Assembly: GCF_028583425.1 (NCBI RefSeq)
Contig: NC_072790.1
Span: 160,326,397-160,390,396, forward strand
DNA from: Eublepharis macularius
Lineage: Eukaryota; Chordata; Lepidosauria; Squamata; Eublepharidae
Direction of reading: 5' to 3'
DNA: 64,000 nt
Numbering within the stretch: the first letter of the stretch is position 1; every line of letters starts with the position of its first letter. Shown piece by piece: positions 37,500 to 62,300 of this stretch. The notes beneath the pieces were generated by a model. That model saw only the letters and a list, made by a program, of their open reading frames with translations. It did no database searches and was not told where the DNA came from. Made by a program: the position numbers and the translations under genes.

Positions 37500-40080
37500 C
37501 TTTCCCCCCTCCTTTTTTAAAATAAAGTTTTATTTAAAGAAAAAGGAAAAAAACAGTTAATAGTGCATAGAACCTTATTCATAAAAATATTAAATACATC
37601 TGAAGGATTGTGCTTAAATATCATAAGTTGATTAATATATTTGAAGTAAAATGAATACAGGATATAGTTAAAATGTATAAAAACAAATAGTAATTCTACC
37701 TATTATTGGAATCTAACAAAAATAAAACTGTCCACTTTAAATTCTATAATATTAATCCCATTATTCAACTTAAAAACTTGATATTGGCGTAATCTTGAAT
37801 TAGTAGATTTGTCTCTTTTATATATAATGTTAGTCCATTGAAACCCAAAGTTGGAGGAATTAATAAAAGCCTAATATGGAGGAGTCTTACTTAAAAAAAA
37901 AAGGAATAAGAAAACATTTACTTTAGGGAAATATAAAAGTCATATTGTTATGAGTAACCCTTTTTAATTAGGTAGGTTAAAAAAAGATACTATATAATAA
38001 TTGGTAAACTAAGATTAGTCAAAACTTAAATAAAAAAATTAACCTATTATTTATTTGATATGTTAACCATTAACCAATAGGAGTGATAAGACATTAGTAG
38101 AATATAATATTTCAACAAAAAAGGAGAAGAATAGTAAACTTCAAAAGAAGAATATTAATTATATAAAAAGAGAAGGGAAAGAACCTTAACAGTTACTTTA
38201 AAGAAATATATCAATAAGCTGCTAGATAGTAATTTTTACCCTCCATCAAAAATGGAACTAAATCAAGATAAATTACTAAAAGATATCTTTTTAAATTGAA
38301 GCTTCATCTGAGGGAAGAATTTCATTTATTTAAACTGAACTTTTACTCAATCTAGAAAAAATCTATATGTTAAAAAAATTTAAATCATAAATTGCACATT
38401 TGATGTATTTATGACTTATTTTACTATTCATTATGAATATCAGATCTTCTAAAATTAAACTTTGAAGCACCGATTATACATTGTGGGTTGAATTATTTGA
38501 CATATATAGAATAAATTGATGACAATTTTTATAAAATAAACTATAATTACATTTTGAAAATATATGCCCATATTATCCTCTTTGCAACTTTAACCCTTAA
38601 AATTTCCTTAGGTAAAACCTCCTGGATCAAAATTGCCATGGATCTTCACACAGTCCTCCCAAAAACCTAAATTATTTTTCCTGATTTCAGGGTCTGCTTA
38701 TAATGAATCTAGGAATTCAGTTCCCTTCCCAACATCACTTCCCCTGTTCCTTGAATTCTTGAATGGCTTGATTATTCTTTGAGATGCTTGATTTATTTTA
38801 GGCAGTCCAAATCCGTCAAATCCATAGAACAAATCTTCAGAAACTTCTTTCATGGTCTAGTCAAATTGTTGTGATTGCAGTTAGTTTCTTATCTTCTAAA
38901 TTTAGTTTTGGGGAGTCTTAGTCCTCTTGACATATTTTCATTAAAATATTTCCATAGTCTTGCTTAAATTGGCTTATCAAACTTCCAAGCTTGGTTGAGA
39001 TCTTGGAAATTAATTGAACGATTTCCATTTTCATCTTTAGGCCAGTAGATGGTAGTAATGTATCAGAAATAGTTTTCAATTTAATTATTGCGCAGTTCAA
39101 ATTCCGCCACCTTTTCGATACTTGTTTATTTCAACCAATTAACTAAATCTCTAATATAAAAGTTTTATATCCTTCCCTTTGAGTGATTTGTAGTTCAAAA
39201 TTAATCCAGTAACCAAGTCACTTGTTATATTCCTTCATAAAACGAGTGCAATAAGGTTGGCGAAAAATGAAAAAAGGAAAGTAATCCTGGCAAGTTCCCA
39301 AATACAATTAAGATTAAGGCAGTTCTGTAAATATCAGTGGCTTACCAATAAAAGATAAAGTCCCAATTATTTATAGCTCTCAGTATCTGAACAAAATTAA
39401 GTGCCTCTCACTTAGTTGAGTCAGAGTTGAGCTGGTTTTCAAAAGTCTTTTAGTCAGTAGATCAGTATTACATTTGAAGATGGAAAATAAAGTAAAAAAG
39501 GAAAAATGAAGCACAGTTCCTTCCTCTTGCAAAAGAGAGAGAGAGAGAGAGCGCGAAAAGAAGGATAGGTCCTAGCACAAATAGATAGCTGACTTATATT
39601 TACAAAAGTCCCCTTCTGGCCACCTCAGTTCCGCTTTGCGAGATGTTCCTGCATCTTTGGGAGTCAGGGAGTATCCAACTCTCTAATTAAAAAGAGCCAA
39701 ACAATTCTCCTGTTGATCTGATAATCGCCTGCTGGGTGCCTCTTGATAAGAGACAGGTTTCGGACTGATTTATTGAGTCCTGCCTGGCTATCTATATAGC
39801 CCTTTAAAGCAGAAATGGGAGAGAACTCATAAAATGAGTCTTAGTCCATCACCATTGGGGGAGGAGTCTCCAATTCCACATTTTCTTCATTCATTGAGTA
39901 AAAAAGTACTTTTTTGGTGTGTCTTTTACCCCCTAATTCTAGTACTTAAGGAGAAAAAGTTGTCTCTATTCACTCTCTCTTCCTTACATAAAATTTTATA
40001 TAACCTGTATCATGTCCTCCCTCAATAGTCTTTTTTTTTCTAAATTGAAAAATCTCAGCCTCTTTAGAAAAAAGACATAA
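37500..40080. other. AT-rich intergenic stretch
   Basis: Very AT-rich sequence without exons. The minus strand shows only short interrupted frames, such as a 60-residue one at 38918-39100 rich in Lys/Ile, which could be the residue of a LINE ORF1; I cannot assign it. A short (GA)n tract lies near 39535. Confidence 0.4.
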
Positions 40081-40087
40081 TAAAACT

Positions 40088-40720
40088 AGAGGTGTGGACC
40101 AAAAAATCCAGGTTATCTGCACCTGGATTTCAGGAGTCCCCCCAAAAATCTGGGATCCCTGAAATCCAAATAAGATTCTCTAATGTAGTTTGACAATTAT
40201 TCCTTATGGGCAAAACTATCCAGAGAAGATGGGGGGGCATTTTTAAAGCAAGCTTCACCAGATTTGCAGAGACCCTACTCCTGACTATCCTGTAAAGGCC
40301 TCCCCCAAGTTTCAGGAAGGTTGGACCCCAGGGTCCAATTTTATGGGCCCCTGAACAAGCCACTCTCCATTGTTTCCTATGGTGAGAAAATTTCCAGGCT
40401 GGCTCTCAGGCAGAAACACCCAGGGGCAAGGCCACCACTGGCCAAAGGTGTACTTCTAAATGCAATCTCAACCCAGAGAAAGCTCCAAAGAACCAAACTT
40501 AAACCAAGGGAACGAAATCCCCCCAGAACCAAAGTGATGCAAGGAGACTATAATCAAATCAGAAAATCATGTCAAATCAGCAGATTCCAGCAAAAGCAAA
40601 CTGAAGCAAGAGACACTGTTCTAACTTAGCCCAACAGAACCAGAGTCACTCACAGAAGCCAGGTAGAGCAATTAGCAAATAAATGAACAGCAAGTATCTA
40701 GAATTAACTTTTCCTTTCCT
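40088..40720. repeat. Dispersed repeat, possible left part of a hAT-like element
   Basis: It starts CTAGAGGTGTGGACC and includes AAGTTTCAGGAAGGTTGGAC and TCCATTGTTTCCTATGGTGA, a phrase common in reptile repeats. A sequence ending ...GTACATCCCTAG at about 43550 could be its other end. No target-site duplication was confirmed. Confidence 0.35.
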
Positions 40721-40729
40721 TTTATTCCC

Positions 40730-42430
40730 TTAGAAGTTCATCGATTAACAAATCTTGAGCAGCAGAAATTTCTTTTTCATCATTTTTTGGACACAAGGGT
40801 TAGAAGGAGTGACACAAATTTTGCTACCGGTAAAGTAGGATCATTATCTCGCAACAAATAAAACAATATTTCTGAGGTGGAGGGGGTGATTGATCAGTGA
40901 TAAGTGGCTTAATATAGTCTCTGATAGCCTCATACATACAGCATTCAAGCAGGACATGTAAGGATGTATCAGTCCTATTGAGACAGATTGTCAGAATAAA
41001 GTATATTCAAAAATCTTCCTTTTAAAACCATAGAAGATATAATATTCAATCTAGCAAACAAAGAAGCTCTGCAATAACATGGAATGGTTAAATAATACAT
41101 ACCGAGAGGTAAAGATTTCGGAGAAGTAATGCCAAGGAACAAGGGAGAACAGACAAGTCAAACTCTTAATGTCAAACTTCCACGGTCAATTCCTAAAACA
41201 CGCTTTTCAATTAAAGAGAAAGCTTTTGCTTTGCCCATATTAGAAGTAATGAGAAACTGTCATTACTCATCCAAAGCTTTCATCCAAACCGATTTGAAAG
41301 TATTCCATTTCAAGGCACCCAATAGGCTGTCCTCAGCATCTGATGAAGAGAACTGTGGTTCTCAAAAGCTTATGCTACAGTAAAGTTGGTTAGTCTTAAA
41401 GGTGCTACTGGACTCTCTACTATTCAGCAAAAAACAGTTTAATCTCAATCTGAGGGCAGAGCCATGTTCTTGCTTCCAAAGATGTTTGGTCAAATTCCAC
41501 CCGCAATGCAGTATCTGAGGCACAACAATTTTCAACAATTTTCTTAGAAATTGAGCAAGGGGTTGATCAATATTGTCAGACACAACTTTAGTCCAAATAG
41601 CAGAACTGAAAAGAATTAGGAGATCTGTTTTCAAGTTAATGGCCTGCATAGGTTCCACGGATGTACTTTCCCCTCTTATTATAGAAGAACCTATTTATAG
41701 CATTTGCACAGGGTTTTGTTTTGTTAAATGCCATTATGTGTTGGGAATTCCAAAATAAGTCTGCTGAAAAGAGAATCCCCAAATAAGGTCCCAACTTGCT
41801 CAATATCAAACCTGTTGATTGACCAATGTAATGGGTCATCTCCTACTTTTGGAGAAGACTTAAGATTTTAGATTTCTGGTAGTTAATCACCAGACTCTCA
41901 CACAGATAATAGTTGGAAAAAATTTGTAAGACCCTTTGCAGACCAACCCTATTGCGAGACAAAATGGTGTTATCAGCCGCATAAAGCAATACAGGGACAC
42001 GAGTCTCAGCTAATTTGGGTAGATGGCATCAATCAGCAAAATTTAATGCTAAATTGTTAAATACAGATTAAATAGAAAAGGAGCTAGTAGGTAGCCCTCT
42101 CTTATCCCTTTTTCCATCTTAAATGAGTTCTTCATACCCACAACGCACTTCAACAGTTGAGCCAAAATACAATTGTTGTATAAGCCCTGGAAGTTTTTTA
42201 TTAGTGATAGTTTGGACAAGTTTACTCCACACTTTTGGAGGATTTATAGAATCAAAGGCCCCTTTAAGATCCATAAAGGCCACATATAATTGCCCTCAAT
42301 TGAAGGATGAATATTTCTCAGCCAGGTGGTAAAGGACTAGGCAGTGGTCATAAGTTGAGGAACCACATTTGAAACCAATCTCAAACCCTGGTCAGCTCAA
42401 AAGTAGAGTCTGAAACAGATTTCAGCTGAG
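40730..42430 (-). pseudogene. Decayed non-LTR (LINE) reverse transcriptase
   Basis: The minus strand encodes, in broken frames, FMDLKGAF-like and KVWSKLVQTITNKKLPGLIQ sequence, a polymerase box VPVLLYAADNTILS (YADD altered to YAAD, first Asp lost), LVINYQKSKI and YLGILFSADLFWNSQHIM. A C-terminal tail with SLHVLLEC follows. Both the N-terminal endonuclease and the fingers are missing, and stops and frame changes are present. The clade could not be fixed. The repeat at 41335-41425 lies within it. Confidence 0.7.
41335..41425 (+). repeat. Dispersed repeat (AAGCTTATGCTACA family)
   Basis: GATGAAGAGAACTGTGGTTC, AAGCTTATGCTACAGTAAAG and AAAGGTGCTACTGGACTCT. It interrupts the LINE remnant. Confidence 0.75.
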
Positions 42431-43700
42431 GTCCTCCTCAGCATCGTTCTCAGACTGTTCATCTTTTAGGGTATGGAATCTATTTGAAGTTTCAACTCTA
42501 AAAGTAAAGGTGTCTAACTTGCTTTGTTTTGGGATGAATTAACAGAATTGAAAGGATATTCCCTCTTCCTACCCATTCCAATCACCTATGGCCATGTGTA
42601 ATATGACAAGCGGAAAAGGTTAAATAGATAGTTATTTTTAAAAAGCTAAATCTATGTAGCTACATTGTATGCTTTGTAGCTCTTATTTCAGATAAGGAAA
42701 CTCAGCAGAATGTAAGGAGAGAGAAAGGGGAAAATAGAAAGTATTAAAAGCCTGCAGAAGTTAAAATTGGAAGCCTCTGAGCAGAACACAGCTTTGAGAT
42801 TTCTTTGCAATCAAATGGGAACTGGAACTTCCCCTATCTAGAACTAAGATCGAAGTTCAAATAACTAATTTGGCAAAAGTCAAAGTGCCACCCCAGAAGA
42901 GCTAAAGTAGTTTTTAAAAGGTTAACTGTAAGATAAAACTTGTCCCTCCCCTCCTCTTCACACCCTATCCCTTCCAGACACCAGACCAACCCCCCTCCCC
43001 AAAAGATAAGAAAAACCAGTGAATCTACAGCTCTTAAACCAGTTCCTCCAACAGGCAGCACAGGTCTCTTGGCACTACAGCAGTAGGCAAGCAGGAAATC
43101 GATTGGTAATCCCTTCCCAAAGGCAAAGAGAAGAGAGCAGGACAGGCAAGAGAACCTGCAACACTCAGCAGCAGTCTGTCTTCAAGACCAGACCACACAA
43201 AATGGTCTGCTGTTTTAACTCCCTTGCAGAAAGTTTGAAAAAGGCTCTGTCCTTCTCAGAGTATCTTATTGGCCACACAAGGAGAGCTCCTGCACAGATT
43301 GGCCATTCTGCCTTACTCCCTCCTCTCTTAGAAAAACATATGGGAGAAGACAGGGAAACAACCAGCCAAGATGCTGAAGCCACATTTCCCGGATTAACCC
43401 AGGTTCACCAGGACATGTGTGTGTGTGTCTTGATCCAGATTCTTGGATAGGATGTGAGATTTTGTCATTTGATCCAGGAAAACCATATTTAGCTGGATCG
43501 ACATAAATCTGGCTTTTGTCCCAGTTCCTGGACTCAGATCGTACATCCCTAGATAGGATAGTAACTTACAAATGTTTCCCCAAAGTCAAACTCAGTTATA
43601 TACAAGAGATCTTTTAAAATACAAGGATAGGTGAACTCGTAAAAAATTATTCTTTCTATCTCAGAATATATCTTATTCTGTCTCCTCAAATTTACTGTCT
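42430..43700. other. Intergenic repeat-like DNA, not assigned
   Basis: No exon was found. The segment near 43430-43550 ends in TCGTACATCCCTAG and may be the right end of the element starting at 40088. A short (GT)n lies near 43418. Confidence 0.35.
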
Positions 43701-43707
43701 GTTTGAA

Positions 43708-43984
43708 GTATTGTCGAAGGCTTTCACGGCCGGAGAACGATGGTTGTTGTGGGTTTTCCGGGCTGTATTGCCGTGGTCTTGGCATTGTAGTTCCTGACGT
43801 TTCGCCAGCAGCTGTGGCTGGCATCTTCAGAGGTGTAGCACCAAAAGACAGAGATCTCTCAGTGTGAGATCTCTGTCTTTTGGTGCTACACCTCTGAAGA
43901 TGCCAGCCACAGCTGCTGGCGAAACGTCAGGAACTACAATGCCAAGACCACGGCAATACAGCCCGGAAAACCCACAACAACCAA
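43708..43984 (+). mobile_element. Penelope-like element, pLTR-only palindrome
   Basis: Arms 43741-43858 and 43866-43983 are 118-bp inverted copies of the PLE end, with a 7-bp spacer. A 33-bp tail (43708-43740) is on the left only. TGTCTGTTTGAA at 43696-43707 and 43985-43996 is an exact 12-bp target-site duplication. Confidence 0.9.
43894..43928 (+). ncRNA. Hammerhead-ribozyme-like motif in PLE end
   Basis: CTGAAGA, stem II GCCAGC/GCTGGC, GAAACGTC and flanking CCT/AGG are all intact in this copy. It is the best-preserved of the sense motifs here. Confidence 0.5.
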
Positions 43985-44369
43985 TGTCTGTTTGAACATT
44001 ATTAAGCAAGTGAGCCCTGATTGGCTGTTAGTTGGTAGGGTGATTGTTATGATCTTTACTTTCCTTGGGGTAGATTTTTCCTTTAATCTTTCCCTTAACA
44101 CCCTCTGGGTAGTTTGCTGCTACCAGGAATATTATATTCCAATATATTTTATTTAAGTTTTCCCTTTGGTAACGTTCCTAAGCGTCAGGCTCCTTCGTGG
44201 TTCTATGTGGCCCTGAGGATAGGAATGGGATATAGAATTGACAGCTACTCTGGGATATAACAAAACAAAAATAAACTTTTATTTAGTCAAGAAGCGTATC
44301 AGTTTCATAAACGTAGTTCTCGGTTCTTAAAGTTACTTCCTATAAACTCATTCACACAGATCTCTTCTA

Positions 44370-44640
44370 AGGCTTCACACACAGTTAGCCTCTTTCTCTA
44401 ACTCAATATTTCTCTCACAGAAATGCTTAGAACTCCTCAGGCAGTACACAGCTAGCCTCTCTTTCTCTGACTCTCACTCACAGAAATATGAAACCTGCTC
44501 AGGCAGCACACAGCTGGCCTCTCCTTCCCTGAGTGTCCTTTCACAAACATGCTCAGTTCAGGTTCCACACAGGTTATATTTCTCTCATAAATACTTCAGT
44601 ATACTCAGGCAGCACACAGCTAGCCTGCTTTCTTCTGACT
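44370..44640 (+). repeat. Tandem repeat, ~90-100 bp units
   Basis: About three imperfect units, each with AGGCAGCACACAGCTAGCCT-like sequence, a CT-rich run and TCACAGAAAT. A (CT)n tract follows at about 44729-44750. It could be part of a longer unrecognised element. Confidence 0.65.
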
Positions 44641-45074
44641 GCCTGTTTTCTCTGCACTCTCAGCCTCAAACTGCATTCACTCCACCCACCCTCTCAGTCA
44701 TCAACCAATCATATCACTCACTCTTCCCTCTCTCTCTCTCTCTCTCTCACCCCCACTCTTCACCTAGTTCACCAAGCATTTAAAGACACATGCACACATT
44801 TACTTGAAATCATTAGTGATGCTTGGAGTCCTAAAAGATAGCTTCTCAGCTTACTTGTTCCCTTCTCTATTATTCCTTTACTATCAAGTTGAGAGAGAAG
44901 CTACTGGTTCTATGCCCCTCATCATCTCAGTATGCCTCCCACTGCATGGCATGGAAATGGACTCTTCTGCTGAATGAATGGGTGAGAAACCACCAGCTAA
45001 GAAGCTAACCAGAGATGCATAAGAAGCAAGTTTTATGTGTTTTAGTCAGGCAGATTTTAGCTAGCAACAGAAAG

Positions 45075-45310
45075 GTTTATTTGGTGTAGTGGTTAAGAGC
45101 AGCAGGACTCTAATCTGGAGAACCGGGTTTGATTCCCCACTCCTCCACTTGAAGCCAGCTGGGTGACTTTGGGTCAGTCATACCTTCTCGTTCTCTCAGC
45201 CCCACCCACCTCACAGGGTGATAGTTGTGAAGATAATAGTAACACTTTGTAAACCGCTCTGAGTGGGCATTAAGTTGTCCTGAAGGGCAGTATATAAATC
45301 AAATGTTGTT
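45075..45310 (+). mobile_element. tRNA-derived SINE (Sauria-like)
   Basis: Head GTGTAGTGGTTAAGAGCAGC, B-box GGGTTTGATTCCCCACTCCT, body GAAGCCAGCTGGGTGACTTT, tail TATATAAATCAAATGTTGTT. Confidence 0.9.
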
Positions 45311-45474
45311 ATTATATGGTTGAGGTTGAGGCTGGTTGAGATATATGGTTGAGACTGGTTCATGGATGAGCCTTCTGGACAGACACCTGAGAAGAAGGAA
45401 TGAACCCCTCTCTTTCATCTGTTGGACCACTGCTGTCCCTCACCTCCCACCCATAGAAATGTTTTAGAAATGGG

Positions 45475-45650
45475 TAATATGGGCCGCCGCTTTGAACTGT
45501 TCTTTTTACTGCTAAATTGTAAGTTTTTATGGTTTTAAATGGTAATTTTAATGTAGATTCAAACTATGTTGTTATCCGCTCTGAACCCGCTTGCAGGGAG
45601 AGTGGACTATAAAATAAATAAAAATAAAATTATTATTATTATTATTCATA
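45475..45650 (+). mobile_element. L2-type LINE 3' end
   Basis: TTATCCGCTCTGAACCCGCT and GACTATAAAATAAATAAAAA are the L2 3' tail, followed by (ATT)n. Only the non-coding end is left. Confidence 0.65.
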
Positions 45651-45699
45651 TTTATTGCCTGAAGTTGTTATTTATGATTAACAACACTCTAATCAACAA

Positions 45700-46039
45700 A
45701 CTGAAGATTTTATTTAAGCCTTTATCTGGATTCATAAGTTGCACATGGGTACAACCTCAGAAAACCTGGAGGCTGAAAAGTCTCACAAAATAAATGAACA
45801 GATGCCGTCCTTCTGCCTAAGGGGTCCAGAGTGGCTGTTATCAGCATCTAGAAATAGGAGTTGGGGGTGGGGGATGATTCTCTCAGTATATAGTAAATTA
45901 ATTCATGGGTATTTACAGCATAAAGGTTTACACTCATTATTGTATATTGCATTTGAACTATCAATACAATTGTTTCCACAGTGCTTAGCTGAATGGCAAA
46001 ATGTAAATCTTTATCATAAAAAATATTTAGAGTTAGGGC
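45700..46039 (-). other. NDUFAF7: Probable NDUFAF7 3' UTR
   Basis: No further exon follows the stop. A minus-strand AATAAA lies near 45708-45713, so the UTR may end just beyond it. Inferred only. Confidence 0.35.
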
Positions 46040-58736
<12,697 letters not shown>

Positions 58737-59214
58737 CCCCAAGAACCAGACGTGGGTGAGGCAAAGGGCTCCAGAAGGCAGCCCCACATCTCAGCCTGCG
58801 CTAACAAGACACTCAACCCGGCTCGCCCCCAGCCCCCGGTTTTGAGGCTGGAAGACAGGCAGAGCAGATGCGAGGCGCTTCCAGCCTGGTTGTTACCATG
58901 GAGACAGGGGAAGCTGTAGTTTCGCGCGCCAGAACACAGAAAGAATCTCCCGAACCGCGCGAGCCGCATCCCTGTTTGTAGTTCACTTCGACCTTTTTTC
59001 AGAAACCGGTAGTTCCTGGCAGCTGAATAGATCAGCCCTTCAGTCAGCAGTACCTCGTGATTCTTGCCACGCGCCGAAAAGTAGTGACGTCCGTAGATAG
59101 TCTGGCACGAGCGCTCCCCCCTCTAAACGAGCGGCTCCTCCCATTATTTCTGTTTCTTCCAGGACCTTACATTCATGATCGCTGCTATGCGCATGCGTGG
59201 AGTGGCAGAGCAAG
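58737..59214. promoter_or_regulatory. Divergent NDUFAF7/CEBPZ promoter, GC-rich
   Basis: About 480 bp between the two start codons, with many CpGs (for example TTTCGCGCGCCAGAAC and GAACCGCGCGAGCCGCATCC) and no TATA box. This is typical of a CpG-island bidirectional promoter. An NRF-1-like site lies at 59188-59199 and a YY1-like site overlaps the CEBPZ ATG. Transcription starts are not known. Confidence 0.7.
59188..59199 (+). promoter_or_regulatory. NRF-1-like site
   Basis: TGCGCATGCGTG matches the NRF-1 consensus YGCGCAYGCGCR at 11 of 12 positions. NRF-1 commonly controls nuclear genes for mitochondrial proteins such as NDUFAF7. Confidence 0.6.
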
Positions 59215-59222
59215 ATGGCAGC
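59209..59222 (+). promoter_or_regulatory. YY1-like site overlapping the CEBPZ start codon
   Basis: GCAAGATGGCAGC agrees with the YY1 core AAnATGGCnGC found just downstream of many TATA-less starts. The same bases give a strong Kozak context (A at -3, G at +4). Confidence 0.5.
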
Positions 59223-59331
59223 TTTGGGGAAGTTAAATCCTGGTGGTTCTGATGGGGTTGACGATGACGAAGTAGCAGATGATGGAAGCAGCTTTACATT
59301 GCAGGAGGTGCTCCGACTCGGAGGTACCCAG
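59215..59331 (+). CDS. CEBPZ: CEBPZ exon 1
   Basis: 39 codons, MAALGKLNPGG to LRLGGTQ, donor GTGAGG. Confidence 0.93.
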
Positions 59332-62300
59332 GTGAGGGAGATCGTAGGTAGCCCAGCGAGAGCTATGGGAGTGCACATGTGGATGTCCAAGGGTGTGAGA
59401 ACACGTGGTGGTGAGAACTCGGCCTTTGCACAGTTGTTGGCAGGCAGACGTTTAACAGGTCTATTTCCCTAAGCATTTGGAGATCCATATCGGCGGAGGC
59501 CCTTCTTGAATGTGCCTGTTATGAGGCGGTTAAAGACACAAAGCTTCTGTCTACAATAGGATGAGAACTCGGGTGCTGGCAAGCAGGCTTAGTAGCACCT
59601 TAAAGACCAGCTAGATCGGGAGCTTTGGGTCTCGAAAGCTCATACTCTGGAAATCTACTTGGTATTGCAAGTGCTCCTGGATTCGAATCTTGCTTTTCTA
59701 CTACCGACCAACACGGCTACCCACCTGAAACGAATAGGTTTTGTTTCTGGGTGAGAGGGAGTGGGTGAAATGTAGGTTCTTTTCCTGCTTCTGTTGTTGG
59801 AAGGGGAGGTAGTTAAGCGACACAGAGCTGGTGTTCTGCATGCAGAAGGGCCCGGGTCCACTTCCTGGTATTTCTATTTACAGAATTTTATGTTGGGGCT
59901 GATGAGAAAGATCTTCACACCTGAGATTCTGTAAGCACCCTACAGTAGGTCCAATGGCCTGGCACTTTCTAAGGCAGCTTCATAGAACCATAAGCTTGAG
60001 TAACTTTTGTGTGTTCCTATTTAGCAAATGGCCAGTAATTCTTATTTCTAAGCAACTCTTTTTCACTGTTTTTTGTATAAAGAATCTTATGGCATCTGAA
60101 AGACTAACGTTTTTATTGTGGTAGAAGCTTCTGTGGTTTTCTGTTGTTGTTAGAGCTCAGGTGGTTTTAATTTGCTGAAGCTTATGCTACAATAAATGTT
60201 AGTCTTTAAATTGCCCTAAGATCACTTGTTTTTGTTGCAGATAGGCTACCCTGTTCTGATTTCTCATGCAGCCTTGTCAAAGTCCAGCACTTTGGGAGTG
60301 AGATTTTTGGCAAATGCAGGATATCCCTTTCATTGAAGGCCATTTGGGTTGAATGCATTTCTTTCACAACGATCTGAAAACTATTGAGATCTGCAGTGGA
60401 ATAGAGTACCCATTGAGTCTCTTTTGTTTCTTTGATGCAACCAAGTAATTTGGCTCTCCTACCCGTGTGCCTGCTTTGCTTATTGAAATACAAGCTTTTT
60501 AAATAATAAATTTTAGTTATGGTCATTAAAATTAATCACAACATTTACCAGCTCTGTTGTGTGGCAACAAATGTTTTGATAAACATCTCTCTTTAATCCT
60601 AATCTATCAATGTATATTATTCAATTTAATAATTCAGTCACCTGCTTTCTCAGATCTCAAAAATAACAAAGAAAATCGTCTTAATCATGACCCATAATAA
60701 AACTGCCATAACTAAGTAAATCCCAGAATCTACTGCTACACCTTACAAGATGTATTGCAACCATTCTTGTAGAGACATGAAATCCATTTACTATATACAA
60801 GTTCAGAAACTGATCTCAATTTCTTTGTGTTCTTATCTCTATCTAAGTAATCCAAAATTGATGTGAAGATTATTTGCTACATTACAAACATTATTACTAG
60901 TATATATTAATTATACTATAGCTTACTGTTCTTTATCTCTAATTTTTAAAAAGTTACTAGGTTCCTTTATTGAGGTGCTCTAACCCCCTTGTAGTAAGTG
61001 TGTGTTTGTGGGGTCGGCCTTTTATTAAGTATATGCTCTCTGATAATGTAGTCTATAAGAATATTAATGAGGTGTCATTTTTTTTGTTTTATGCAGCAAG
61101 ATTATCTCATGCTTGCTGATTTGGATGAGACTGAAGAAGTTATAGATGGTGGCAAAAAAGGAACAATCGATGATCTAAAGCAGGGTGAACTGGAGGCATT
61201 TGTAAAATCCTTGGGTGTGAGCAAATATTCTGAGAAATTCCTAGCAGTCAAGGAAGAAGGAACAGTGGCAGAAACAGAAAGAAAGCTACAAGGGAGAGTG
61301 CAACAGAAGGAAGGAAACATAACTGCAATAGGAAAAAAAGAAAATCAAGTAAAAGACAACAAAGGGAAAATACAGTTAGGTAATGCCAAAGATAGTAAGA
61401 AACATCCAGTTCCCTGTAGAGATGAGAAGGAAAAGGAAGAAGAAACTTTTCAGTTTCATGAGCGGCAGATACTGCTGATAAAACCAGGGGGCAAATGGTA
61501 TGATCTGGAATATACAAATGAGTTGTCTACTGAACCCCAAGATCAGTCTCTTGTGTCCAAATATAAGGCTTTGGCACAAAAGCTATACCAACAAGAGGCT
61601 GACCTCTACAAGAGCAAGAAAGATATGGAGAAGCGATCATCATCTGCTTGGATGAAAACTGTAGTTTCTTCAGGCACTCTGGCTGACAGAATGGCTGCTA
61701 TGACTCTTCTTATTCAAGATGCTGCTGTTCACTCTCTTCATTTCATAGAGACTCTGGTGAATCTGATCAAAAAGAAAGGCAGCAGAAGACAGAGTTTGAT
61801 GGCCTTAGATACATTCAAGGAGCTTCTCATGACACACCTTTTACCAGACAATCGTAAGCTGCACACTTTCTCTCAACATCCTTTTGGAACTCTGGAGAAG
61901 ATTTCAAGCGGCAACAAAGATTCAAGGGACAGGCGCCTGATTCTGTGGTATTTTGAGCATCATCTGAAACACTGGGTGGCTACATTTGTGCAAGTGCTAG
62001 AAGTGCTGACTCATGATCCCTTGGTGGCGACAAAAGCTCGTGCACTTGCTGTTGCTCACGAACTTCTCTGTAACAAGGTAGAGGAAGAGAAATCTTTTCT
62101 TGTGCAATTGGTAAATAAACTGGGAGATCCTCAAAACAAAGTAGCCACCAAAGCATCTTATCTATTAGAGACTTTGCTTCATAAACACCCCAACATGAAA
62201 GGAGTGGTTTGTAATGAAGTAGAAAGGCTTCTTTACAGATCAAATATAAGTCCTAAAGCACAATACTATGCAATTTGCTTTCTGAACCAGATGGTCCTTA

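Noticed and set aside
38918-39100. 60-residue Lys/Ile-rich minus-strand frame
   Set aside because: Could be LINE ORF1 debris, but no conserved motif is visible and the flanking frames are full of stops.
44170-44760. LTR of a retrovirus-like element
   Set aside because: There is an AATAAA-like region and tandem units, but no TG...CA ends, primer site or internal genes were found.
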